Assembly: GCF_900091655.1 (NCBI RefSeq)
Contig: NZ_LT594621.1
Coordinates: 558,001-622,000, forward strand
Length of the DNA stretch: 64,000 bases
Direction of reading: 5' to 3'
DNA from: Culturomica massiliensis
GTDB lineage: Bacteria; Bacteroidota; Bacteroidia; Bacteroidales; Marinifilaceae
Shown: one piece after another, positions 1 to 9,000 of the stretch
Layout of the letters: every line of letters begins with the position of its first letter
How positions within the stretch are numbered: the first letter of the stretch is position 1
Translations under genes and position numbers: made by a program
Notes under the pieces: generated by a model
The model's input: the letters and a program-made list of their open reading frames with translations, nothing else
Told to the model about the DNA's origin: nothing
The model's database searches: none

Positions 1-93
1 CGGATTAAATCGGGAAAATACGTTTAAAATCTGTTGCGGTTTAGAACTTTTCAGATCGGTAGTCGTTTATAAGTTTTACGAATGTTAGAACTT

Positions 94-933
94 ATGGAGA
101 TACTGGTAACTGGATTACACGGATTTATCGGACAGGTCTTGAAGGAGACGTTTGAAAAGAACGGACATCATGTATTTACCGCTTCCAGGGAGGCATTGCT
201 TACCGGGAATGAGGAATTGAAGGATGCAGCCCGGAGAGCCGATATTGTCGTAAATCTGGCAGGGGAGAGCATTGCCGGACGTTGGACCGATGAGAAGATG
301 ATTGAAATCGTTGAATCCAGACGTTGTATCACCCGTAATCTGGTCAGGTGTATACAGGGATCGGAAAAAAAGCCGCTATTGTGGATCAATGCTTCTGCTG
401 TCGGTGTTTACAAACCCGATACCTTTTGTGACGAATATTCTGCCGATCTGGGACATCATTTTCTGGCCGGAGTGATAAAGGTATGGGAAGGAGAGGTCGC
501 TCAGTTGGAGCAGGTACGTAAAGTTATTCTGAGATTCGGTATTGTCATCGGACAAAACGGAGGGGTGTTGCATAAACTAAAGCCGATGATCAAATCACGT
601 GTAGCCGTGATTATGGGAAACGGAAAACAGGAATTCCCGCTGATACATGTGGAAGATGTGGCAGGGTTCGTAATGTATGTGCTGGACCACAGAGATATGG
701 AAGGCGTTTACAACCTGGTTATTCCCAATGCCGTTACTTACCGGGAGTTTGTCCGATCCCTGGCTGTTATTCGCAAGCCTCTGTTTACGGTTGTTTTACC
801 GGAATGGCTGCTGTGGTTGCTGATGGGGGAATCCGCCTACACCCTCACCCGTTCGGCCCACGTTATCCCGATGCGTATGATGACCTCCGGTTATGAGCTG
901 AAATACCGGACGGTGAGGGAGATCGTACACTAA
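94..933 (+). CDS. TIGR01777-family NAD(P)-dependent epimerase
   Basis: Short-chain dehydrogenase/epimerase of the YfcH/SULA type, about 279 residues, the usual length. The Rossmann glycine motif TGLHGFIG lies at residues 6-13, followed by the family hallmark NLAGESI..GRWT near residue 55 and a DUF1731-like C-terminal tail (residues about 230-279). It is probably a soluble cytoplasmic oxidoreductase acting on a nucleotide sugar or similar substrate; the substrate is unknown for the family. An in-frame ATG at 82 would add four residues, but the Rossmann strand starts directly at the ATG at 94, so I prefer that start. No operon partner is evident: the next genes look like an accessory insertion. 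Confidence 0.88.
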   Translation: MEILVTGLHGFIGQVLKETFEKNGHHVFTASREALLTGNEELKDAARRADIVVNLAGESIAGRWTDEKMIEIVESRRCITRNLVRCIQGSEKKPLLWINASAVGVYKPDTFCDEYSADLGHHFLAGVIKVWEGEVAQLEQVRKVILRFGIVIGQNGGVLHKLKPMIKSRVAVIMGNGKQEFPLIHVEDVAGFVMYVLDHRDMEGVYNLVIPNAVTYREFVRSLAVIRKPLFTVVLPEWLLWLLMGESAYTLTRSAHVIPMRMMTSGYELKYRTVREIVH

Positions 934-1045
934 ACTACCTCTGAACCGGGAAACGGTTGACAGCCGTTTGGGTATCCGAAATGCCGTTTTAGAAAAATTT
1001 GCCTGTCATTCGAAAAATAAATTTCCTGCGTGGAATCCGGACACT

Positions 1046-1053
1046 TATTTTTG
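1046..1053 (+). promoter_or_regulatory. Bacteroidetes -7 box (TATTTTTG)
   Basis: A TAnnTTTG match lies 18 bases before the first ATG of the effector-like pair. It rules out the longer open frames that begin at 968 and 1030, since those starts would lie upstream of the transcript. No clear -33 TTTG partner is seen. Confidence 0.5.
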
Positions 1054-1071
1054 TTTTATCACTCTGTTTTT

Positions 1072-1833
1072 ATGCAGTCTATGGAAGCGGAAAAAGTACA
1101 CCAGGAAAAAAACGACCGTACCCCTCAATTGGTACGCGGTGGTACGGCACAGTTTGTGGATAACCGGCCCTTATCTCTGCTTAGCCAGATTACTCAAAGA
1201 AAAGAAAATACGCTTGACCAATCTGGAGTAATTCTAAAAAATGTATGGGGCTGTTTTATGGATAAGGTGCATCAAAAGGGAGGTGCTTCATCTGAAATTA
1301 TACAGAGATTAAAGCTTAAAAGGAGTTCATCAAGAGAAGTGATTGACTTTACCGGGATATCTAAAGTAAAATCCCGGGAAGCAAGTCGTGGTATATATAT
1401 CAAAGCTGGACGTGTTTATAAAATATTCGGAAAAACTGCTACAGCCCAAAAAGAGTATAATGAAACTACTAATGTAAATTCTAATTTTAAAGTGCCGATA
1501 GCAGCTCCTGTTGACTATTATCCGGCGACAATAGTTGATACTCCTGGGAAGGAGGTAGGTGTTTTTGAATCTACAGAGTTAAAAGGTGAATTTTTTCAAT
1601 TAAGTAAAGGAGGTAAACTTAAGAGTTATGTAGGTGGACTTACCGATGAGACTAAACTTAATTTGGGATTAATAGCACTGGTAGCTGCTAGAGATGCAAA
1701 ATTATCTGACCCGCAAGGTTTTTTAGAAGATACCGGGTCAATAATTTTTATTGATATACATACTGCAAGTACTCCGCATCCAACTATAGTTGCCTTAATA
1801 GAATCGATAGAACAAAAATTAAGTGTTCAGTAA
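1072..1833 (+). CDS. FVDNR-leader effector-like protein, possible kinase fold
   Basis: About 253 residues. The N-terminal leader has FVDNRP at residues 28-33 and IIQR at 76-79. As I recall, such FVDNR/VIQR leaders are common in Bacteroidetes proteins linked to extracellular contractile injection systems and polymorphic toxins, where they precede a variable payload. The C-terminal payload (about 110-253) is unrecognised. It contains VYKIF (Lys116), an acidic stretch RDAKLSDPQG (Asp207, Asp212) and FIDIH (Asp227), an order faintly like the Lys/catalytic Asp/metal Asp of protein kinases; this is only a guess. The start is 1072 or 1081; the second resembles the start of the next gene (M-x-AEKV), 28 bases downstream and probably co-transcribed. 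It is more AT-rich than the flanking core genes, suggesting acquisition. Confidence 0.6.
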   Translation: MQSMEAEKVHQEKNDRTPQLVRGGTAQFVDNRPLSLLSQITQRKENTLDQSGVILKNVWGCFMDKVHQKGGASSEIIQRLKLKRSSSREVIDFTGISKVKSREASRGIYIKAGRVYKIFGKTATAQKEYNETTNVNSNFKVPIAAPVDYYPATIVDTPGKEVGVFESTELKGEFFQLSKGGKLKSYVGGLTDETKLNLGLIALVAARDAKLSDPQGFLEDTGSIIFIDIHTASTPHPTIVALIESIEQKLSVQ

Positions 1834-1861
1834 AAAATAGTAATAGTAAATATTTCAGGTC

Positions 1862-2500
1862 ATGAAAGCGGAAAAAGTGTATCGGAAAAAAGTTTCTCGT
1901 ACTATTCAACGGTTACATGTTGGTAGTCGTAGTGCGCAATCAGTGAATAAGCTTTCCCCTGCTATTGTTTTGGCTCAGCTTAAAGAGGTGAATGAGCCGG
2001 CTAAAAATTTTGGAGTAAATAATTCTTTGGACAATCGTGCTATCCAAAGAGCTGTACTTGGGAATATAAATTGTCCGAATATTGGGAGTGCGATGGCTAT
2101 CGGTACTCATATTCATGGGATATTGGAGGCTGATTATCTGGTGAATGGACATCCGAATCCGGCTCATCCGACATGGATTAAAGGAGTTGAGATACCTACA
2201 CCGACAGGACAAATTCCCGATTTAAGTCTGAGAACTCCGGGATTAGGATTTATCAGGTCTGTCGGGGAAATAAAACCGGCAGGGCAGGTGGTGGCTGGGG
2301 CGGCGCAAATAGCAACCCACCTGGCGAATATGCCGGCTAATGGTTTGAATGCCGTACATCCGGTTATAAATGATCCTGCGTGGGCTGCTGCTGCTACTTT
2401 TCCTGTTGCCAATCTGGATCCGGCAGCCGTAAGTCCGACAGGTAATGTAAATGTTTGGCAGGCTCCGGGAACAAACGGCTTATACCTTTATGACGGATAG
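1862..2500 (+). CDS. FVDNR/IQR-leader protein with PD-(D/E)XK nuclease-like domain
   Basis: 212 residues. It begins MKAEKVYRKK, matching the MEAEKV start of the preceding gene, then has LDNRAIQRAV at about 56-65, a degenerate leader of the same kind. The payload shows GTHIHGILEADY (81-92), VEIPT (109-113), PDLSL (119-123), GEIKP (135-139) and AAQIATHL (147-154). The order of an invariant Asp120, Glu136-x-Lys138 and Gln149 is the classic PD-(D/E)XK nuclease active-site layout, including the EIKP...Q form seen in REase-type toxins. I infer a small nuclease effector. No immunity gene or secretion apparatus is visible within the window. The C-terminus is Ala/Pro-rich and of unknown role. Confidence 0.6.
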   Translation: MKAEKVYRKKVSRTIQRLHVGSRSAQSVNKLSPAIVLAQLKEVNEPAKNFGVNNSLDNRAIQRAVLGNINCPNIGSAMAIGTHIHGILEADYLVNGHPNPAHPTWIKGVEIPTPTGQIPDLSLRTPGLGFIRSVGEIKPAGQVVAGAAQIATHLANMPANGLNAVHPVINDPAWAAAATFPVANLDPAAVSPTGNVNVWQAPGTNGLYLYDG

Positions 2501-2545
2501 AGATAAGCTTTAAATCGGAGAATGGAAAAACAAACGAATAAAAAT

Positions 2546-2573
2546 CTCCGTACCGTTTGAAAACGATACGGAG
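2546..2573. terminator. Bidirectional hairpin terminator
   Basis: CTCCGTA and TACGGAG pair around an inner CGTT/AACG stem between two convergent genes. The minus-strand side is followed by a T-rich tract, so it most likely ends the purC transcript and also serves the plus-strand pair. Confidence 0.65.
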
Positions 2574-2595
2574 TATTTTAAAATATACATCTGTA

Positions 2596-3540
2596 TTATA
2601 AGCTTTTCAGGTAATTGTCGACGTTGGTTTCGATGCGTTGGAGGACGTTGGTGCCTTCGCCTTTGACGAATTTTTCCCCGGTGATGTTTTCGTACAGTTC
2701 GATGTAGCGGTCGGTGATACCGGCGATGATTTCGGGGGTCATTTCAGGCACTTGCTGACCTTCTTTGCCCTGGAATCCGTTGTCCATCAGCCATTCACGT
2801 ACGAACTCTTTGGAGAGTTGTTTTTGCTTTTCTCCTTTTTCAAACCGTGCTTCATAACCTTCGGCATAGAAATAACGGGAGGAATCCGGTGTATGAATTT
2901 CGTCGATCAGGTAAATTTTACCGTCTTTTTTACCGAATTCGTATTTGGTATCGACTAAGATCAGTCCTTTTTCGGCAGCCATCTGAGTACCTCTCTCAAA
3001 TAAGGCCATCGTATATTTTTCCAATAATTCGTAATCTTCACGGCTGACCAATCCCTGGGCGATGATTTCTTCTTTGGATATATTTTCGTCGTGACCTTCG
3101 TCAGCTTTTGTCGTCGGGGTGATCAGCGGAACCGGGAACTTCTGATTCTCTTTCATTCCTTCCGGCAGGGGATGCCCGCAAAGGTCGCGTCCGCCTTCTT
3201 TGTACAAGCGCCAGGAACTACCGGTCAGATAACCCCGGATAACCATTTCTACTTTGAACGGTTCGCATTTGTGACCTATTGTAACCATCGGGTCGGGCGT
3301 TGCGATTTTCCAGTTCGGAACGATATCGGCCGTTGCATCCAGAAATTTGGAGGCAATCTGATTCAATACCTGACCTTTGTAAGGAATACCTTTCGGAAGA
3401 ACGACGTCGAATGCCGATATCCGGTCGGAAACCAACATGACTAAATATTCGTCCTTGATGTTATACACATCGCGTACCTTCCCTTTGTAAACGCTTTTTT
3501 GGCCGGGAAAGTGAAAATCGGTTTTTACAATAGCTTCCAT
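2596..3540 (-). CDS. purC: Phosphoribosylaminoimidazole-succinocarboxamide synthase
   Basis: PurC joins aspartate to CAIR with ATP to make SAICAR in purine synthesis. The 314-residue length is that of the Bacteroidetes/eukaryote-like form rather than the about 240-residue enterobacterial one. Recognisable are the N-terminal GKVRDVYNI nucleotide loop (about 20-28), SDRISAFDVVLP (about 39-50), EMVIRGYLTGSSW (about 97-109) and DTKYEFG (about 196-202). The start MEAIVKTDFHF is the only convincing one. It stands alone on the minus strand, 145 bases from phoH, and is followed by the hairpin terminator at 2546-2573. Confidence 0.97.
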   Translation of the reverse strand: MEAIVKTDFHFPGQKSVYKGKVRDVYNIKDEYLVMLVSDRISAFDVVLPKGIPYKGQVLNQIASKFLDATADIVPNWKIATPDPMVTIGHKCEPFKVEMVIRGYLTGSSWRLYKEGGRDLCGHPLPEGMKENQKFPVPLITPTTKADEGHDENISKEEIIAQGLVSREDYELLEKYTMALFERGTQMAAEKGLILVDTKYEFGKKDGKIYLIDEIHTPDSSRYFYAEGYEARFEKGEKQKQLSKEFVREWLMDNGFQGKEGQQVPEMTPEIIAGITDRYIELYENITGEKFVKGEGTNVLQRIETNVDNYLKSL

Positions 3541-3685
3541 GCTTATTTGCTGATTATTGTTAATGATATAATTGAGACAAAATTAAGTAAAATTCTTTAC
3601 TTCGGTTTCCGGAATTGCGGTTTTTTCTTCAACCGGTATGTTTAATACAAGATGTTGAAAATGTGATGTTTCAGTAATCCAGCGT

Positions 3686-4657
3686 TCAACCCTGTCTTTC
3701 TTTTTTCTTTTCCTCTTTCTCGCCTTCTTTTTCGTATGCTTTTACGATGTCCTTGACCAGACGGTGGCGTATGATATCTCCTGCATCGAACTCTACAAAA
3801 GCAATTCCTCTGATTTTATGCAGGATTTTAAAAGCATGTGTCAGGCCTGAATCGCTTTTTCGGGGCAGGTCGATCTGACTCATATCGCCGGTGATGACGA
3901 ATTTGGCACTGACACCCATACGGGTCAGGAACATTTTCAATTGGTTGCGGGTGGTATTCTGTGCTTCGTCCAGGATAACGAAGGCATCGTTTAGTGTCCG
4001 TCCCCGCATATAAGCCAGAGGGGCGATCTGTATAATGTCTGTCGCCAGATAATCTTCCAGTTTCTTCGGTGGGATCATATCCGAGAGCGCATCGTATAAG
4101 GGTTGCAGATACGGATCTACTTTTTCTTTCAGGTCTCCCGGTAAAAAGCCCAGGCTTTCGCCGGCTTCCACTGCCGGCCGGCTGAGTATGATACGTTTTA
4201 CTTCCCGGTTGCGCAATGCCTTTACTGCCAGTGCTATGGCCGTATATGTCTTTCCGGAACCTGCCGGTCCGGTTGCGAACAGCAGGTCGTTGTCCCGGGC
4301 CAATTCAACTAATTTGCGTTGGTTGGGAGTGCGGGCCCGTATGGCTTTGCCTGAATTCCCGAACAGGATAACGGATGCCAGGTCTTCCGGATTTTCCAGT
4401 ACGTTGTCTTCCAGTAAAATGCGTTTTAAGTTTGCCACCGTCAACATATTGTACCGGTGGTAATGCTCCAGAAGTGCCGTAATTTTGGAATGAAGAATTT
4501 CTATATCGCTCTCTTCTCCCTGTATGATGATCTCGTCCCCTCTTGCCGTAATTTTTAATTTTGGAAAAAATTCTTTCAGTAAATTGAATTTTGTATTGCC
4601 AACACCATAAAAATCAATGGGATCTATATTTCCGATACTTATTCTTTGCTCGATCAT
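3686..4657 (-). CDS. phoH: PhoH-family ATPase
   Basis: A 323-residue cytoplasmic ATPase of the PhoH/YbeZ type, linked in other bacteria to RNA metabolism and ribosome maturation together with YbeY. Walker A GPAGSGKT is at residues 130-137 and Walker B ILDEAQN at 228-234, in the superfamily 1 helicase-like core. The N-terminal 100 residues match the usual KH-like extension. The C-terminus ends in a Lys/Glu-rich tail (KEGEKEEKKKERQG), common in this family. ybeY is not adjacent here. The gene upstream on the opposite strand (mazG) starts about 130 bases away, so the promoters are divergent. Confidence 0.93.
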   Translation of the reverse strand: MIEQRISIGNIDPIDFYGVGNTKFNLLKEFFPKLKITARGDEIIIQGEESDIEILHSKITALLEHYHRYNMLTVANLKRILLEDNVLENPEDLASVILFGNSGKAIRARTPNQRKLVELARDNDLLFATGPAGSGKTYTAIALAVKALRNREVKRIILSRPAVEAGESLGFLPGDLKEKVDPYLQPLYDALSDMIPPKKLEDYLATDIIQIAPLAYMRGRTLNDAFVILDEAQNTTRNQLKMFLTRMGVSAKFVITGDMSQIDLPRKSDSGLTHAFKILHKIRGIAFVEFDAGDIIRHRLVKDIVKAYEKEGEKEEKKKERQG

Positions 4658-4788
4658 GAAACTTCAGATAAAACCTTTATTTTTGCAGGTGCAAATTAAT
4701 AAAAATCAATATAGGATTGTCGATTGAGGGATAAAGATTTCCGTGCTTTGTTGTATTGACCGGCTAACTGATGGAGAATGTTAGGTTT

Positions 4789-5574
4789 ATGAATAATTTA
4801 GAGCAGAAAAAAGCGGCTTTTGCCGATTTGATAGAAATCATAGAGACCTTGCGGGAGAAGTGCCCCTGGGATAAAAAACAGACGTTGGAATCTTTGCGTA
4901 GCCTGACGATAGAAGAAGTTTACGAGTTGGGGGATGCTATTTTGGCCAAGGATATGCAGGAGGTAAAAAAAGAATTGGGGGATTTGATTATGCACCTTGT
5001 ATTTTATGCCCGTTTGGCAGAAGAGCAGGGGGAGTTTGACATGGCCGGCGTATTGACGGCGATCTGTGATAAATTGCGCTACCGTCATCCGCATATATAC
5101 GGAGATATTCAGGTAGAAGACGAGCAGGACGTATTGCGGAATTGGGAACAGTTGAAGTTGAAGGAAAAGGGACGGAAGCACAAAGTATTGGAGGGCGTAC
5201 CGGTTTCTTTACCGGCTTTGGTCAAAGCTTACCGGATACAGGATAAGGTCAGGGGTGTCGGATTCGACTGGAAACAGAAAGAAGATGTGTGGGACAAGGT
5301 TCGGGAAGAACTGGGAGAGTTTGAAGAAGAGCTTCGGAAAGGAGACAAGGAGAAAATGGAGGAGGAACTGGGAGATTTTATGTTTGCGGTGATCAATGCC
5401 GCCCGTTTGTACGGCCTTAATCCCGAAAATGCGCTGGAAAAGACAAATCGTAAGTTTATCAAACGCTTCTCTTATGTAGAAGATAAAGCCAATGCAGCCG
5501 GAAAAAAACTGGCCGATATGAATCTGGAGGAAATGGAGGCGTATTGGCAGGAAGCCAAACGGACAGAAGAATAA
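4789..5574 (+). CDS. mazG: Nucleoside triphosphate pyrophosphohydrolase MazG
   Basis: MazG hydrolyses (d)NTPs to monophosphates and pyrophosphate, cleaning the pool and tuning the stringent response. The full-length two-domain form is present. The first MazG repeat has CPWDKKQTLESL, IEEVYELGDAI and KELGDLIMHLVF (residues about 20-80). The second has EELGEFEEEL and EEELGDFMFAVINAARL (about 165-210), with the paired E-E-x-x-E and E-x-x-D metal motifs. An in-frame ATG at 4771 exists; the ATG at 4789 (MNNLEQKKAAF) gives the usual family N-terminus and is preferred. The small gene at 5600 follows after 25 bases and is probably co-transcribed. Confidence 0.93.
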   Translation: MNNLEQKKAAFADLIEIIETLREKCPWDKKQTLESLRSLTIEEVYELGDAILAKDMQEVKKELGDLIMHLVFYARLAEEQGEFDMAGVLTAICDKLRYRHPHIYGDIQVEDEQDVLRNWEQLKLKEKGRKHKVLEGVPVSLPALVKAYRIQDKVRGVGFDWKQKEDVWDKVREELGEFEEELRKGDKEKMEEELGDFMFAVINAARLYGLNPENALEKTNRKFIKRFSYVEDKANAAGKKLADMNLEEMEAYWQEAKRTEE

Positions 5575-5599
5575 TATACCGATAATAGCAGGAAGATAT

Positions 5600-5947
5600 A
5601 TGGATTTAACCGGTAAATGGAGATACAGGGAAAATTACGGCTATGGGACGGCAGAAGGGGAGGTTGTCCTCAAACAGGAGGAAGAAAAGCTTTCGGGCCG
5701 TATCGTTTTTATGGATAATACGAGTGAAGAAGATGAACTGATGGTGCAGGAGTTCCTGATCGGTGAGATCGAAGACCGTAAGGTTAAGCTACAAGCTGTA
5801 GAAGTGGATATTATTCATGCCAATACGGTTATCGAGTACAAGCTCGACTCGTGGTTTGGCTTATTGGTTGACGATTGTACGGTAAAAGGGATCAGTGTAG
5901 ATTTGCAAGGCATAGAAGGAAGTTTTGTATTTGAGCGGATGATTTGA
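5600..5947 (+). CDS. Conserved small protein, lipocalin-like beta fold predicted
   Basis: 115 residues, no family recognised. It has no signal peptide or membrane segment and is acidic. The alternating hydrophobic pattern (GKWRYRENYGYG, VVLKQEEEKLSGRIVFMD, IEYKLDSWFGLLVDDCTVKGISVDLQGIEGSFVFERM) reads as a run of antiparallel beta strands, as in small lipocalin-like domains. It lies 25 bases behind mazG and before the strong terminator at 6004-6029, so it is the last gene of a short operon. Its function is unknown. Confidence 0.7.
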   Translation: MDLTGKWRYRENYGYGTAEGEVVLKQEEEKLSGRIVFMDNTSEEDELMVQEFLIGEIEDRKVKLQAVEVDIIHANTVIEYKLDSWFGLLVDDCTVKGISVDLQGIEGSFVFERMI

Positions 5948-6003
5948 TCCCGGTGTAGAAATCGGGGCAGGAAATGCTGAAGAGCATATTCCGGAAAATG
6001 AAA

Positions 6004-6029
6004 AGTTGACAATTGTCAGCTTTTTTTTT
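6004..6029 (+). terminator. Rho-independent terminator of the mazG operon
   Basis: AGTTGAC-AATT-GTCAGCT forms a 7-bp stem with a four-base loop, followed directly by a run of nine T and then more T. Confidence 0.85.
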
Positions 6030-6084
6030 GTTTTTAATATATAAGTTTACCCAAATCTAAATAACCTTAATAAAATACGAACTT

Positions 6085-9000
6085 ATGTCTAAAATACAAC
6101 ATCATCCGATATTGGACGTACCTGTCCGGAGTAAAGTCACTTTTGTATATCGTGGCAAAAAAATTGAAGCTGAAAGTGGCTATACAATAGCAGCGGCTCT
6201 CCATCAGGCCGGTTATCCTGTGCATAGTCATAGTCTTGACGGACGTGAGCGTTCCCTGGAATGCGGTATCGGTAAATGCGGAGCGTGTGAAATGCTCGTT
6301 GACGGAAAAATCCGGCGGATATGTATTACGAAGGTCGATGGGGTGAAAGAAGTAGAAGAGATTACCGATCGTTTTATGCCTAAAGAAAAGGAGCGTGAAT
6401 TGCCGGAAAAAAAGAAAATATTGCGTACGACGGTTGTAATTGTCGGGGCCGGTCCTGCCGGTCTGGCCGTTCGGGAAGAATTCAATAAATACGGTGTCGA
6501 CAACATCGTTATCGATAACAATGATAAAATCGGCGGACAGTTTACGATGCAAACCCATCAGTTTTTCTTTTTTGAAAAAGAAAAGAGATTCGGAGGGATG
6601 CGGGGATTCGATATTGCGAAAACCCTGGCCGGTGACAATGCCGAAGGTATTTATCTGAACTCCACCGTTTGGGATTTGTTGGAGGGGAAGAGAGTGGCTG
6701 TAAAGAATGTGCATACGGAGGAGGTGTTTTTTGTCGATGCCGATTACCTGGTTGTTGCTACGGGAGCCGTACCTTTTATGCCGGCTTTTGAGAATGACGA
6801 CCTGCCCGGCGTATACACGGCTGCCGTTGTCCAGAAGATGATGAACAATGAAATGACCCTGTTGGGGAAAAATGTGTTGACGGTGGGGGCCGGAAATATC
6901 GGATATCTGACCTCCTACCAGTTGATGCAGGCCGGCGCCCATGTCAAAGCCATTGTTGAAGCAATGCCGCAGGAAGGCGGTTTTCCGGTGCAGGCCAATC
7001 GGGTACGTCGCCTGGCCATACCGGTTATGACTTCCCATATTCTTTTAAAAGCCATTCCGAATAAGGCACGCAATGGTATTACAGGGGCTGTGATTGCCCG
7101 TTGTGAGAATTTTAAACCGGTACCGGGGACAGAAAAAATCATAGGGGGTATCGATGTCATCAATATATGTACCGGGCTGATTCCGGATAATCAGTTGTGG
7201 GCAAAAGGGAAAGAAGTTTTCGGCGGACAATGTTTTGCTGCCGGAGATGCCATCCGGATCGGGGAAGGGACGAGTGCCGTGTTGAAAGGCCGGCATACGG
7301 CCATGCAGATCATGATGGAATTGGGAGTGAGGGTAAATTACGACGATTATTTGTTGCTTTCCAAAGAATACATCGATTCCCAGCAGCATCCTGTCAGGAT
7401 ATTGGATGAGCCGCGTTTACCGGAGCCGGAACGCATGTTTGCCCGGGGATTTGTACAGGCTGACTGTCTCTATGGCTTTGCCTGCAACCCCTGTTCCTTT
7501 GCGTGTCCGCACGGAGCGATTACCAAGTCGTCTACTTCTGCGGTGCCGATCGTTGATTACGACCGGTGTATCGGTTGTATGGAATGTGTATATCAATGTC
7601 CCGGACTGGCGATCTTCGGATACAATGTAAAGAAAGATATGCTGTTTTTGCCGATAGAGTATGAAGCACAGGAAGGACAGGAAGTATTTCTGGTAAACAA
7701 TAACGGAGAGAAACTGGGAGAAGGAGTCATTGAGAAAATATTATCCAAACCGAACAAGACGAATGTGGCCCGGGTGAGGGCTTTATCGATACACGGAGAA
7801 GAACTGACCCTGGTACGGGGCTTTATCGTTAAAACTTCTTATCCGGAACCGCTGGATTTAAAACCTCTGTTGCGGGACGATAAGGGAGAAACCTATATTT
7901 GCCATTGTGATGATGTGAAACTGGAAGAAGTATTGCAGATGATAGGCGACCGTAAGTTTATTTCGATCGACGAGGTGAAGCATACGACTCATCTGGGAAT
8001 GGGACCTTGCCGCGGAAAACGGTGTATTCCGCGTTTGCGCCAGGCGTTAAGAAGCCGGGGAATCGAGTTGACCGGAGATGCAACGCCGCGTGCACCGCTT
8101 TCCAATCAGTTGACATTGGGGGAATTGCACCCGGCTAAGAAAGGAAATGTTTATCTGGTGGCCAACCGGGAAGGTTTTAAAAAAATAGAAGTCGGGGCTT
8201 TGATTGCCGGCGGCGGTATTGCCGGAAGTGCTTTGTTCAGGTATATGGCGGAAGCCGGTATGAATCCGGTATTGGTAAATGCCGACCGGGGGTCTTCCTG
8301 GCGTAATATCGGCGGTGGACGCACGGCATTTTCTATTCCGGAACTGGCTGAGATTGCCACCCGTAATCACACTATTTTCAAAGAGTTGCAATACCTGTCG
8401 AATATCGATTATCGTCCGATCAAATATATCAATTTTGCTCACGATGAAGCAACGTACAAGGCATTGGAGGCAAGTAAAGCCTGGTCTAAGGCAGAAATGG
8501 TCGCTCCCAAGCAATTCCGGGAGGAGATCTCGCCTTATTTTAATCCCAGGTCTAAAAAATACCTGGCGGCTTTGATTACCGATGATTGCTGGCAGGCGAC
8601 GCCCGGTAAGGTAGTCGATCTGGTCCGGAATATAGGTATCGCGGCCGGAGGTACGGTGATGGAGGATTGCCGGGTGATAGAGGCGGTGAAAGAAGGGAAA
8701 TACACCAGTGTATTGGTATTGACACATGATAAAAAATATGTGGAATACCGTACGGAGCATTTTGTGAATGCCTTGGGAGGAGGAGCCGGAAAATTGTGCG
8801 ATAGCATGGGAATAGATGCTGGCTTATATCCGGTGCGCCATCAGGCTTTTATTACCCGCCGTCTGCCGATGCTGGGGAAGAACGGAGCTAATCTGGATAT
8901 GCTCATCGATCGTCAGGATTATAAGGGATTTTCTGCCGTATACGGACAACAGATTGCCCATACGGGACAGATCATCGGTTGTGCTTCCCCGAAGCTGGAT

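Noticed and set aside
1030..1071. Upstream starts for the first effector gene
   Set aside because: They precede or overlap the -7 box at 1046-1053.
6067..7038. Long minus-strand frame opposite the oxidoreductase
   Set aside because: A shadow of the 1076-residue gene, whose Fe-S and FAD motifs are intact on the plus strand.
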